NCBI GenBank assembly: GCA_016081115.2
Contig: CM071928.1
Coordinates: forward strand, 54,195,950-54,259,949
From: Rehmannia glutinosa
Taxonomy: Eukaryota > Streptophyta > Magnoliopsida > Lamiales > Orobanchaceae
Reading direction: 5' to 3'
Length of the DNA: 64,000 nt
Every line of letters starts with the position of its first letter. The stretch's first letter is position 1. Shown one piece after another: positions 36,038-48,193 of this stretch. A program made the position numbers and the translations under genes. The notes beneath the pieces are model-generated. The model saw only the letters and a program-made list of their open reading frames with translations, had not been told where the DNA came from and ran no database searches.

Positions 36038-37448
36038 ATGGCTTCTAGAGATGAAAGGGGAACTAGGAGAAATACAAGAAGAAGGAGGGAGCCGACTTTG
36101 GAGCCCGAACCCGAGCCTCAACAAATTGTTGACCCCGAGGAGCCCGAAGCTTCCAACATCATCTTGCCAAACGAAACACACCGGGCAACATGGATGATAC
36201 TCTAATTTCGTCCATGGATTAATACAAGGTATTCCGATGAACCTACTCTTACGAATTTAGGTTTATTGGAAGATTTTCGAGCTTTGTGTGGTAGAATTGA
36301 TTGGCATGAATTTTTAAATGGGCATTGGACCACTTATTCCGTTATTACACTTGAATTTTTGAGTAGCTTTGAATTGGTGGTGCGAAAAAATAAACTTGAT
36401 GGGAGGTAGGTTTCGCTTGGGGAATGAGCAAAGAGAACTAACTATTGATGATTTAAATGAAATTTACAAAACCCCGGCTTATGGGGTTGAGGAGCACGAG
36501 GAGTTTGATAAGGATATGTTTTGGAAAAAGATAATTGGGAAACGAATCTACACGCCAGGAACCTCAAAGATATCTAGTATTCGAAACCCAGTATTTCGAT
36601 ATGTTCAGCGAGTCTTAGCTAACAATTTTTGCGAGGGAAGAGAGTAGAGGGGCGTTGAGGGTAGACAAATTATTTATCATATGGTGTATGGCATCGGGGA
36701 CTGAAGTGGTGCCAAACGCCGGGGCTATGATAGCCCAGCAATTCGATGGGATAAGAAAAAATGAGATGGGTGGAATTTGCATAGGGGGGATGATTACCCC
36801 TATATATAGCTGAATATTTCAACATTAATTTGGAGGGGTATACGGAGGTTGTGGGGTCTAAATTGATTGATATGAATGTTCTAACTGCTATGAAAATGAT
36901 AAAATTTGATGGGCATGATTACTGGCTCAATCAAGCGGATAAAACAATGCTGTTTTAACCCAAGCAACATCCATTAGAAATAGGGGTAATGGTTGCTTAG
37001 AGAGGTAGAGGGGTTCTTTGCTCAAGAAGAGCAGGATGAGTCAATGAGGGAGATGTCGGAATCCTCTCGCCAAGGAGGTAACCAGCCATTTACTATGAGT
37101 GAGAGGCTCGAAAGGGTAGAAGCTGATGTGGGCGAATTGATAGATGGCACATATCAGTTGACAGCCACAGCTGATGAGTATCACCAGGAGTACTTACAGC
37201 ATTTCGATGCCATCACCCAGCAGCATCAGCATATGTACAAGATGATGTCTCGTATGGATCAGTGGCACATCTCACAAGGGCCACTACCCTCCACCTCCAC
37301 CACCACAGTGATCTATGTAAGTAGTTATTGCGCATTCCTCTTTCTTTTGATAATTTCCTCATATGTTCGGGACGAAGCATATTTTAAGTTTGGGGGGTTG
37401 TCAAGAATGCGTAATTTAGTACATTCTTGTATTTTGCATCGCATTTAG
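36038..37448 (+). pseudogene. ATHILA-type ORF of element F
   Basis: Protein of unknown function, downstream of the missing pol. It starts at ATG 36038 (MASRDERGTRRNTRRRRE), with basic then acidic low-complexity sequence. It is interrupted at about 36203 and continues in other frames with WWCEKINLMGGRFRLGNEQR and ELTIDDLNEIYKTPAYGVEE (about 36372-36491), residues of the kind seen in Pfam ATHILA (PF03078). The last piece (36993-37448) has a helical, glutamine-rich region and a hydrophobic stretch (YCAFLFLLIISSYV). Several stops show it is inactive. Confidence 0.72.
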
Positions 37449-38731
37449 GACTGCATGTAGAGCACTTTGCATTAATATTTTCAAAAAAAAATCAATTTTT
37501 AGTTTAGTTTTTTTCGATTTTTGTTTTATTATGTTTAGCACGTTTACCACTTTAGCACGTTTAATTATTTTTGTATGTGGTTTTTAATTCAGTTTTTATG
37601 CCCAGCTCTCGTATGATTTTACTATGAATATTTTATTGAATGAGATAACATACTTGTGGGAATAATGTGATAAATTGTTAGGAGGAAAGTTGTTTATTTG
37701 CTTGGCATTTATTAAGAAAATTGAGTATTTGAGCATGTTGTGAAAAATAAGCCTGTGAGCTTTTGTGCCATAAACTACTTTATATTGTGCTGACTTATTT
37801 TTTCTTGAGTGTGCCATTCATGATTGATAGAACTCTAGAACTTGCTCTAGTATCTTCATTGAAGCCATGTGTGTGTGCAATTTTTAAAAATGATCTAAGG
37901 CCATCTTTGTTTAGCCTACTTAGCAAAAAGATCGTACCTATGAACTCATGATTCCCTAATTAGCTAATTTTGAGCCAAAACTTTTATTCTGAGCCACAAT
38001 GATCTTTAAAATTTAAATATGTCAAAAGAAAGAGGGATGAGAAGTATCTGGGTAAATGGAAAAAAAATACATGAAGCTCGAAAAAGAAAGAAATCTCTGA
38101 AAAATTACATAGAGAAAATCGAGCAAAAGAAAAGAAAAATTCTAAAAATTATGAAAAAATGAGAGCTTGAGGCTAAAGAAAAAGAAAAGAAGGCAAAAAG
38201 GCCTAAGAATGAAAAAAAAGGAGAAATAAGGGTGGAATTGAGTTGAAAAAGAAAACTGATATTATGTTGAAATTGGGTTGGTGAATTGCAAGACTGTATG
38301 TTTAATTGCTATTTGCTCAAGTCAAGTAACTTAATCCAAATGTCCCTATCTTTACCAAAGAGCCTACATTACAACCTAATGAAAGTCCTTTGTGATTCTT
38401 AAGTTGTGCACACAAAAGTGGTAGAGATGTTAGACGATTTGCAAGCTTATGGTAGTTCTACTTTCACTAAATTGAATTTGAGCGTAAACACTTACCATAC
38501 ACTTTTGAGAGTAGAGTGATACACTATTTACTTGTGAGTCGCGATGTCAAGTACCCGAGAGAGTATTAATTTTGCCGAGTTTATGAATAATGACTTTTTG
38601 ATGATGAATTACATGGTTTTCTTGAGTATGGAGTCAAATGCTATTTAATGTTCATAGTGTTCTTGGGTGTTCGCTCGTTTTTACCCCTTATATTATTTTT
38701 TCTTAATTTGCTCGAGGACGAGCAATGCTTT
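37449..38731 (+). other. Long non-coding 3' region of element F
   Basis: No domain seen. It contains an A-rich purine stretch (about 38030-38230) and leads to the polypurine tract. Long 3' untranslated regions are normal in Athila-type elements. Confidence 0.6.
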
Positions 38732-38745
38732 AAGTTTGGGGGATT
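38732..38745 (+). other. Polypurine tract of element F
   Basis: AAGTTTGGGGGATT lies immediately before the 3' LTR start TGATGTGTGTAA. Confidence 0.85.
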
Positions 38746-38746
38746 T

Positions 38747-40285
38747 TGATGTGTGTAAAATATATGTGCATTTTGGGGCTTAAAATGATATATATTTGAT
38801 GCATTTGCACGCATATTTACTATATTTTTACTTGGTTTTCTCAACTTGCGTATTCTTGTAATTCAGAGGAAACGAAGCTTAAAATGAAGAAATATCAGTT
38901 GGAATGCCCGACTACGATTGACGAATGCAAAGAGAAGATCAAAATGATGAAAGAAATGGAAAAAACACTTCACACGATCAGACCGTGTGGTGCCACACGG
39001 CCATGTGGAAATATCGGTGTGAAACCACACAACCGTGTGAAGAAGGGCAAAAACAGAGGACAGAGTCAGGCCCACATGGCTGGACCGTGTGAAGTCACAT
39101 GGCCGTGTGGGAATGGTACTGCATAACACCATCTGCCCGTGTGATCTCACACGGGCGTGCGAAGAAAGGCTGAAGGACACACCACACGGCCGTGTGGTGC
39201 CACACGACCAGGCTGTGTGGGACTCTGTTTTGACGCATTTTTCAGTATTTTCTTCCCATTCCAACTCTACAAGTGATCTCTCCAAGCATCTATAAAAAGG
39301 ACCCAAGGCTTGCACGAAAATATACAACTTCTATAGAAAAAACACATCAAATAACACAGGAATGCAAGAATCGAGGATCTTCTGAGCAAAGAAGGATAGG
39401 ACGCGAAGAACACCACAATGTTTTTGCATCTACGGGAGCACAAGAGCTTCGAGGGCTTGGAAGGAGAATCCATCCTGACAAGAAGGGGTTTTCTTTCTAT
39501 GTCTAAGACCTCTTGTCTATGCTTAAACAATGTCATAATGTTGATTCGAATTTGTCTATGAGTTTGTAATCGATGTTTGGCATATTGGATCTTAGGGGCA
39601 TAATCGAAACTGTGGATTTATGTTAAATATGATTATTTATTTTCTTAATTAATTCATGCTTTCTATTTTATAAATTTGAGTGGTTATTTATAATTGTTTT
39701 TATTTGCCGAGAATAAATTGCATGTCATATTTGTTAGTGCAAAATTTGGGAGATGAGTTCTAACAAAGACGGAAATCGGATTCAAACATAAACGGGTATA
39801 TCAAGTTGGGAGACCTACAACTATTTGTGGGGAGTTATTCAATTCATAGATCTTTTGGGAGTTAATAATAATTGTAACGAGTCGGGAGACCTACACTTGT
39901 TATAAATCTACTATTTATTGCGCCGCTCGGGAGGGGGAATAGACTAACTTGGGAATTGAACCCATAGAATTGCATGAATTGGTTTTTAAAACTTTGTTTT
40001 CATTTAATATTAAAGAAACATGTTGAGATTATGTGTCTAAGGTTGCTCCTATAGATGTTGAAAATACTTATGGGGTTCGCAAATTATTTTCTTTATTTCT
40101 TTAATTTTCGATTTTTATTATTTAAAACTTGATTTTCGATCGCTTCAATAAAATTGGAATACGATGTTATTATAGCCTAAGTGTTTGGAATATCAATCCT
40201 TGAGGAATACGACCTTGCTTGTCATTATTCTATAAACTACACTGTACACTTGCAGTTGTATGAACCAAAATATTTTTGGCGAACA
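38747..40285 (+). repeat. 3' LTR of element F
   Basis: A 1,539-bp LTR, TGATGTGTGTAA to GGCGAACA, matching the split 5' LTR. It contains its own CACACGG/CCGTGTG array (about 38971-39222). Differences from the 5' LTR include substitutions and a missing stretch near 38838. Confidence 0.95.
38971..39222. repeat. CACACGG/CCGTGTG palindrome array, F 3' LTR
   Basis: Same word set and position as in the 5' LTR, with an added pair near 39183-39215 (CACACGGCCGTGTGGTGCCA then CACGACCAGGCTGTGTGG). Confidence 0.9.
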
Positions 40286-41040
40286 GTATGGAAGCAAAGT
40301 CATCAGTGAAAATCCCAATGAACACTTCAATTAAGATGGATATAGATGCAGATGGCAAAACTGTTGATCAAACCAAATATAGAGCTCTCATTGGATCACT
40401 GCTCTATTTAACAACAAGTAGGCCAGACCTCACCTTTGTTGTAGGTGTATGTTCTAGATTTCAGTCTGCACCAAAGGAGAATCACATGACTGTAGCCAAG
40501 AGAATCCTAAGATATTTGAAGGGATGCCAAGAAGTTGGCTTATGGTATCCAAAGGATGGAGGATTCAAGCTGGTAGGCTACTCAGACTCAGACTATTTTG
40601 GATGTAGAGTGGACATGAAGAGTACATTAGGTACTTGTCAAATGCTTGGAAATAGATTAGTTTCTTGGTTCAGCAAGAAACAAAACCCAATTGCTACATC
40701 CACAGCTGAAGTAGAGTACATAGTTGCAAGCAGCTGTTGCGCCCAAGTTCTATGGATGAGGCAACAGCTGAGAGACTATAACATAGAAGAAAAAGAGATT
40801 CCAATTATGTGTGATAACACAAGTGCTATTGCAATCACTCAGAATCCAGTATTGCATTCAAGAACAAAGCACATTGATGTCAGATATCACTTTATAAGAG
40901 ATCATGTTGAAAAGAAGGACATCACTTTGGAATACATCTCAACTGATAAGCAGTTAGCTGACATATTCACTAAGTCATTATGTGAATCAAGATTTGAAGA
41001 GCTTAAGAATGAGCTAGGTTTGATTGAGCTAAGTTGTTAG
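40286..41040 (+). pseudogene. RNase H of element A
   Basis: Open from the insertion point to a TAG at 41038. The pre-RNase H connection reads YRALIGSLLYLTTSRPDLTF. The catalytic carboxylates are all present: GYSDSDYFGC (Asp), STAEVEY (Glu) and MCDNTSAIAI (Asp). The C-terminus EYISTDKQLADIFT and FEELKNELGLIELSC is the normal end of this polyprotein. It is the best-preserved domain of A and a useful reference for the damaged copies in B and C. It is cut from its RT, so not functional here. Confidence 0.93.
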
Positions 41041-41565
41041 ACTCAAAAGACTCAATCATCAGAGTCAAAGAAGAAAAAAATGAAAACCAGCAAAGCTTCA
41101 CTTTCTAGCCAAGTGAAACAGCCAAGACGGAAAATCAGTTGCATCGAGTTAACTGACAGCTGATGATCATCATGTGAAGAGAGAAGCAGAGTTAAGTCAC
41201 TTTTAGAAGATAGTTGAGTTATTTATCAGCTAAGTGACAAAACTCAATCATTTTCTGTGAGTGAGAATGTTTTCGGGCATTACGTCAGCGTAATTATAGT
41301 GTCAGAATAAAGCATGTACACATATAACCTATGATTGGATATAAATGATGTTGCATTTAATGCGGGGAAATTAATGCGGTTTCAAATCTTTAATCTTGAC
41401 CGTTGATTTTGATCAACCTTTTCAAATTCTAAAAACCGTCCCCTCACGTCCTCACAGAACACTCATCTTTCTCAAGAAAGCTAAAGTTTTTCTCTGCAAA
41501 CTAAGTGAAACCCTAGTTCTCACGGCATCAGTTTTACAAGTTTTTTACCGATCATTTTTCGAGAA
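41041..41565 (+). other. Spacer between pol and third ORF in element A
   Basis: No long frame. It is rich in CAGCTGA-type words (CAGCTGATGATC, TCAGCTAAGTGAC). The homologous spacers of B and C carry the same landmarks with small indels. Confidence 0.6.
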
Positions 41566-44500
41566 TTGGCACCCAAATATGATTTCGTCAAGTTGGCTAA
41601 GAAGATCTACTCTGGCTCTACAGTGGACTTCGAAGGTTTGATAAAACAAGGAATAGACAAGGCCCTAGTTCAGAAGATTGCTGTAAAGTTGGAGAAATCT
41701 GGTCTCAAAGGATTTCTCACTATGGAGTTCTCGCACACATACCTCGAAGAAGTGTCTATGTTCTACGTGAACGCTGAGGTTCACGACGGAGAGATAAGGT
41801 CTTTGGTCCACAGCAAGGATATCAAACTTACTGCTGCGGACTTAGCTGCTCACTGCCACCTGCCTCCAGAAGGGATGAAGGAGATTGCCAAGCCTGAGTC
41901 TGCTGCTAAGGTTGTTTACACAGCCAAGAAGTCGTTGATCAAGGATGATTATCACAAGCTTATAGATATCGTGTCCAAGTGCGTGGACATGAAGTTTGGC
42001 AGCTTCAATCAGCTGTCTGTGATGAAGTTGACTATTATGGCTGCTATCATGGAGGAGAAGAAGGTGAACTGGGCTGAGTTCATCTTCAGTCGAATCTGCC
42101 AAAATGTTCTGAACAAGACCATATCTGATGATGGTATGTTTGTAAGCTCATTGTGGTATGGCCTAGTCATTGGCCATCTAATGGAGGTGAAAGAGATTGC
42201 GCTCAGACATGGGAAGTCATTCCATGTGAACAAGAAGATGTTCAAGGCTAACTTATCCGGTGCTCAGAGGCAAGCACATGCACGTAGAGCTGACACTAGC
42301 GAAGGTGAGTCAGCTGATCCTGTCCCAGAGGACACTGCTGCAACCGTCCCAGCTCCTTCTCCGAAGCCAGTTCAGAGAAAGAAGAGAGCTGCTGCAGCAA
42401 AGCATGGCCCTTCCCCTGCAGCCGTTTCAAAGAAAGCCCTTGCCTACAGCCAACCCAGAATCGTCACCTGCCTTAGTAGCCAAGACTGAGAAGGAAGCTC
42501 TTGTACCTTCTCCAGTCATGAAGAAGAAGCGCACTGTTTTACCTAGGAAAGCTGATGTGTCAGAGAAGCATAAGACTGGCGAAAAGGCCTTCACTTTTGA
42601 TGAGAATGAGGATATTGAACCAGAAGTTCCCTTGGTTCCAACCAAAAGAAGGCAGTTGGTGAAAAGATCAAACCTTGAGAAGCCAGCTGAATCTGGCACT
42701 CAACCAGCGAAGGAGACTGTTGAAGCCGAAGAAGAGCAGTCTAAAGAAGTCAAAGGTGGTGAAGCAATCACCATAGAATTGAGAAGACTGTTGACGTAGA
42801 TCAGCAGATTGAACAAGAAACAGTTGTCCGGGATACAGTTGAGGAACACGGAGCAGACACAACTGACCAGTCTGAGGATTTAGCTGTCCAATCCCCTCAC
42901 ACCGATGCTCGCACACTTAAGGAGGAACATGCTCAACTTGCTCCTATTCAGGGGTAGGACGACGACCTCGAAATGTCGTCTCCTGCCTACCCTGACATAC
43001 AAGAACGACTTAGGATCTAGAGGCATTGGAAGCTGAGCTATGCCAAACAACAATTCTAGAGGCCTGAGTTTGTAGAAGAAGAGGAAGAGCTTCTGAGCTT
43101 CCTAGGAAACATCTCAATTAGCTCCGCTCTTAACCCTTATCTATGCACAACCATCTTTTATGAAAAGAAAGATGAAGAGAAGCTAAAAGCCATCAAGAAG
43201 GCAAAGGCTATTGAAGAATCGAAGAATCCTCATACATGTGCCTTCATAGATGCACCTGAGCATGCCGTAGAACCACCGTGACAAAGAAGATGTGACAAAG
43301 TGATATTGAAGAAATTGACACTGCTGTTGCAACCGAGAAAGCTGAGTTCAGGCAAGCAATAAGGGAATCCAAGGAGATGCACGAGCCACAAATGACAAGA
43401 GTCCTGGGAGAATCTGCATCTGTCATGATTACTCCTAACCCTAACATAATGGAGATGGCAAGAAATATTCAGGCTACCACATCTCCTGTGCACTCAGATG
43501 ATAACAATTCCAGGAAAAATGGCAATGAAGCTAAGGAAGGTGATGAAGTGGGTACCTTAGCCAAGTCACTCCCTGCAGAAGATGTTGAGACACCTATCCC
43601 AATGGCTGAACACTCATTTGGAAAAACAGCTTGGTCTTAGGTTTCAAGTAACCTTATTGCTCGAGACTCAGCTGGTGCGCCAGCTAAGGGGGAAACTCAA
43701 ACCACCACAGCTAGGTCGGAGGAGGTTGTGGGAGACTGACCACAAAAGAAGTTAGGAGGCGATGGTGAGAATCTTACAGTTCAACAGACTGGGGTTGACG
43801 AAGCTCAGACGACTTCGACTATCTCAGCTGAAACTTCAGCTGCCATGCAAACCAATGAAGCTGCTGATGCAGCTAAGGCAAAGGATGGAAGTGAGGCCAC
43901 GAGAGTTGAGACTCTTGGCCCTGAAAGTGAAATCCAAGGAGTTGAGACTCTGAAGGATGCCACTGAAGACCCTAAAACAGCTCTATCTGCTGAAGGGATA
44001 ACTACTGAAGACCCTGCTGCAGTTGAGACTGCAAAAAGGAATGTACAAGGCCCATCAATGGTTGAGACTGCTGAGGGTAACGAAGGCCTGGAGGAGGTTG
44101 AGACTTCCCTAGGTAATAAAGTAGTTGAAGAAGTGCCTGCCCCTCATGAAGAAGTCACTGAAGAAGAGGAGATCAGTGCTCTTCATGACTCCCAAGAAAA
44201 TATTGATGTGGAGTTCTTGGGAACCGATGATGAAGCTGAGTCCAGCCCTATCGAAAAATCAAATGAGGACACAACTTAAAGGAGGCAAGCCAGTGATAAG
44301 GCTACTCCATGAATTTCAAAATGGTCGATGGCCCACCCCCAATGGTGCCATCACCCTCTAATGACGCTGATAAGTCAGTCGAGGACCAGACTACTCACAA
44401 GGAAGAAACACTTGATACCGAGGAAGTTGTTAAGATAGCTGAGGATCAGCCAGCTCTGTAGGCTAACACAGCTGCACAAGATGTCAATGACGCTGACACA

Positions 44501-45270
44501 GCTGAGGCACATAGAGCTGAGGAAATTTTGAAAGAGAAGGGAAAAGCTCCGCAGGTCGAGGATGTGGAGATTCCTATTTTCCCTGAGGATCTGTTTGCTG
44601 AATATTTTCCATTCGAAGTCCATATACCCTTCGATGCAGAGTCAGCCGCGGAACGTGCCAGATATACCATCCAAGTCTCTCCTGAAGAAATTGGAACTCT
44701 AGCTGAAACTACTATGGTGCCAATTGGATTCGACTTTGATGTTGTATGGCCAGAGAAACAATCCGCTAATGTAGCCAACTTCCGCAAAGCCTTCAAAGCA
44801 ATCTGTGTAGAAATTGAACGTATGGAGCATGATTAGCAGCATTAGGCCAACGGCTAGATAACTGAGATGCCAATATAACTGGAGATATCCGAGGAACTGT
44901 ATTGAGAATCAGAGAATGGATTGGGTAGACAAAGGCATGAGTAGGTCACCTACTTTAAATCTTTGTTCGCTAAAATAGTGATATGGAGCTCAGACAATGC
45001 CATGTTCCAACAGCATCGAAGGGACCATATGTTTAGGATGGATCAAAGTTCGAGCAGTCAGTCGACTGGGAAAACACCCGTACATTACACTCCTAGAGGA
45101 GGAGCTGGGTCATATCAAGGAATGGGAAGGTTTGGAAGTGGTGGAAGAGGCAGAGGTACTCCACCACAGCCAAGACCCAAAGATGTAAGGTATGAATACT
45201 GGGCTGCGTACGACACTCTTGCTAACATGGAAGTGGAGAGAAAGAATGAGGAGGCTAGAAGAAGATAAGA
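41566..45270 (+). pseudogene. Third ORF of element A (env position), unknown function
   Basis: Long coding region after RNase H, counterpart of the ORFs in B and C. Where C has ATG, A has TTG, so the normal start is lost; the frame reads APKYDFVKLAKKIYSGSTVD on to 42489. The N-terminal 220 residues form a conserved domain (FYVNAEVHDGEIRSLVHSKD, LAAHCHLPPEG, VNWAEFIFSRICQNVLN, GLVIGHLMEVKEIALRHGK). Then follow lysine/proline-rich, acidic and VET-type repeat regions (43845-44279), a segment EIGTLAETTMVPIGFDFDVV (44528-44836), and a glycine/arginine-rich end (GRFGSGGRGRGTPPQPRPKD, 44963-45268). No membrane segment is visible. It is broken by frame changes. Function is unknown; the RGG-like tail hints at nucleic-acid binding. 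Confidence 0.75.
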
Positions 45271-45705
45271 AGATGAAAAAAAAAAGAGTTAATCGTGAGT
45301 AGGAAGAAAGGCAGAGAAGGGAGGACCCTGCTGCTAAAAAAGCTTATGAAAAGAGAAAAAGAAGACAGGAAGAGGAAGAGAGCTGAAGAAGATGAAAGAA
45401 GAAGGAAGCAACCAAGGAGTTGAAGACGGCTGAAACCCCTTCAAATATATTTTACTTAGCTGTGAATACAAGTTTGTCAGTTTGTACTAAATCCTCATAG
45501 CTCTGATACATGTATCTTTTTTTATAATAAGCTCTGATACTTTTGTATAGATAGTATAGCTCTGATACAGTGTATATGGTATACTTTCTAAAAGCGTTGT
45601 AAAGTACAAGAATGATATGTTCAATAAAATTGACATATTTCACGCATACATTCTTTGTTACTGCACTATTTACTTTGTTGTAGTTATTTAAGTTTTGGCA
45701 TCATC

Positions 45706-45719
45706 AAAAAGGGGGAAAT
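45706..45719 (+). other. Polypurine tract of element A
   Basis: AAAAAGGGGGAAAT in the conserved GGCATCATC context, directly before the 3' LTR. Confidence 0.9.
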
Positions 45720-46620
45720 TATTAAAAAAAATTATGTTTAGATTTTGATGATACCATATAAAACTTAGAACAGGAAGTTGGAACCCCAGTTTTCTTGTAA
45801 TACATAGGACTGTATGAGATGAGTTGGAGTCAGCTAAGTTGAACAAGAGTCGACTGAAGATTGAAGAGAAGAACCAGCTATGTGTCAGCTGTGTGAAGCC
45901 AAGTGAAGGATCAGTCAAGTGACAGAAAAGTAGTCTCAGTCAGCTGACTAACAGCTAAGTCGTTCCAAAATGATTGGAATCGAATGTCAAATGGGTATGC
46001 AACAGACAAGACTTGAAGAAAACTGATAGAGATCCGTTGTCAACACAAGTCAAGGTTTTGCTGGAAATAAGCATGTGTCAAGTTGCCAACAATAAAATTG
46101 TTTTGCTGAAAGAGTGCAAAAAGCAAGGAACCAATGGGATGTACCTGAAAACCTGCAAAGACCAAGAAAAAGCTGCAGAGCATTAAATTCATGGTACGAT
46201 CCTCATTAATGTTGCAAGGACAAGACATGCCAACAACTTACGAGTGAGATTTGAAACATATGTCTATCTCTTCAACATACATATTTTTGAATCTGCACTA
46301 CAAAAGGCTGAGGAAGCAAGTGAGAGAAGGTGACCAACCAATTACGAATTTCATAAGACTATCAAACATTCAAGCAAGCAAAACCTGCAAAATACTCAGA
46401 AGCTTTAAAAGACAATCCTCAAGCCTAAAATCGAAGGAACTCAATCCAACACACTTAGTGAAGGAAAGATTACTTCATCAAGTTGAAGAGAAAATTTGTT
46501 TTAAGAACAAAAGGGGTCTACTCTCTAAGGTTGAAGGAGAAGTAGTAAGGTTCAAGTTTGAACCAGAAGCTTTGGGCTCGTTGGAAGGCTGTGTGATCAA
46601 TTCCAAGAGTTCAAGGGAGC
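45720..46620 (+). repeat. 3' LTR of element A, first part
   Basis: It starts TATTAAAAAAAATTATG, so it shares the TA start of the 5' LTR at 14055. The TATA region reads GCACTACAAAAGGC, a T-to-C change from the 5' copy. It is interrupted at 46620 by element C and resumes at 58651 (TGAAGTAGCAAGACAAGC). Confidence 0.9.
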
Positions 46621-48177
46621 TGTAGGTCCCAAGGGGTGTAAGTGTAAGGTTTAGAAGGGGGGGGTTGAATAAACCTTACCAAATTTTCGATTTAGTCCTT
46701 TTAAATCTACAGAGTTGATTCTACACAGTGTGTCCTTGATGGACGATCGAATTAGTCACTCAAGAGAGTTAATCTCTCAATGCATTTCATTGAGTACATT
46801 GTTGATGGAGTAACTCATTTGTTGACTATAATTTAACTCAATTTGTGGTTTTATTTTCAGCGGAAGACTTAACAACCTTAAGTTTGATTAAGCAAGATTT
46901 TAGAGCTTGATTTAGTACTTATAATTTTATCAAATTGATAGCAAATTTATCACAGAGATATAAGCGATTAAAAGTGCAGAATTTAAATCCGAAATGTAAA
47001 TGACACAAAGAAAGTTTTTATAGAGGTTCGAAGATGGGGTAATTCTTCTACTCCTCTCTTCTCCAACTCCCCGGAGGAATCCACTAAGTAATGATCGGTT
47101 TACAAAGTGGTAACACCCGGATACAAGTCTTGATCACAACGGCCGACTTGATCCTTTGGGACTCGATCCTGAGACGCCTTGATCACTCACGGTGGCTTCT
47201 CGTGACTCGGCCTTCTTCACAGGTTTTTGCCTTGCTACTACACATGACTCACTTGCTTAAGCTCTTTGGATTTGATCACGAAGCCCTCCAAAAGCTTAAG
47301 ACTTGGTTCAACTTGAACCTTTCTACAATCCTTCCCGGAATGTAGACCCCTTGTTTTCGATATTTTCCTCTTCAAGCTTTTGAAGTTCTCTTTCCTTCAT
47401 TTGGTAAGTGTTGGATTGATATTCAAATGTAGGCTTGAGGATTGAGAATGTTTCAGATTTTTCTAATATGCTTGTTTATCTCATATGTGTGTCATCCATG
47501 TATCTCAAACAAACTCCTCGGCCTTTTATAGTGAACTTTCAAAAAAATTTGCCCGTTGAAGAGATAGGCTTATTTTTGAAAGTCACTTTGGCAATCGTTG
47601 GCTGCAGTTCTTGGAATTGCCATTTCCTCGTATGAATTGTTCTTTCACCTTTTCGCGAGTTCGACACGATGTAGTGCTTCCCATTGGTTCATTCCTTTTG
47701 CACGCTTGTGGACCGTGAGCACTCCAAGAAAGGTGGTATGGAGATATTACTTGTTTAAGTAAATCTCTTGATTTGCGGCAACGGTTCTTTACTGATTATC
47801 TCGACTTGACCGCATTTCCTTGCTTTCCCCAGGTGACTTAGAGTCGACTTCCAATCATGGATGACTCTTCATCACTTCAACTTGAGACTTGGCTTTTCTT
47901 GAGTTGACTTGATCTGATGCTCCACTCACCTGCATCTCACCGCTTCTTGATAGAGTTCCGTCTACTCTTCTTTGCCACATTCAAGTGTTTTCACAAAGAA
48001 GGTCTTCCTTCCGGTCTTCAATTTGTCTTCTTGCATGTTAGGGCGTAGCCGACTTAACTCAGCTTGGCCACTCTAATTGTTACAATACATTTTACGGCAA
48101 CAAGAATTGGGGTGCCAACTTTCTATTCTAAGTTTTACATAGCATTCATCAAAATCTAAACAATAAAATTCCTAACA
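46621..48177 (-). repeat. 3' LTR of element C
   Basis: A 1,557-bp LTR with complete ends on the plus strand (TGTAGGTCCC to CCTAACA), adjoining the polypurine tract. It differs from the 5' LTR by short indels and substitutions, many at CAG/CTG. Confidence 0.95.
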
Positions 48178-48193
48178 ATTTCCCCCTTTTTGA
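48178..48193 (-). other. Polypurine tract of element C
   Basis: The minus strand reads AAAAAGGGGGAAAT before the LTR, as in A and B. Confidence 0.9.

Larger units (their letters stand above)
30928..40285 (+). mobile_element. Element F: Athila-like Ty3/gypsy element lacking pol
   Basis: Target duplication GTATG at 30923-30927 and 40286-40290. Both LTRs start TGATGTGTGTAA and end GGCGAACA; the 5' LTR is split by solo LTR G (30935-32199). The interior holds a primer site, a gag of Athila type, a post-pol spacer and an ATHILA-type ORF, but no protease, RT, RNase H or integrase. It is therefore a non-autonomous derivative of about 8.1 kb once G is removed. It interrupts the RT/RNase H region of A. 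All ORFs carry stops. Confidence 0.92.
40286..46620 (+). mobile_element. Element A, segment 3: RNase H, third ORF, 3' LTR part
   Basis: Continuation of A after F. It holds the end of RT, the whole RNase H, the long third ORF, the polypurine tract and the first 901 bases of the 3' LTR, cut by element C at the duplicated GGAGC (46616-46620). Confidence 0.92.

Noticed and set aside
38030..38240. Possible lysine-rich protein in the A-rich stretch of F
   Set aside because: Purine-rich non-coding region before the polypurine tract, with stops in all useful frames.
41566..45270. Third ORF as a true viral envelope gene
   Set aside because: No signal peptide, membrane anchor or glycoprotein features visible; only the position is env-like.
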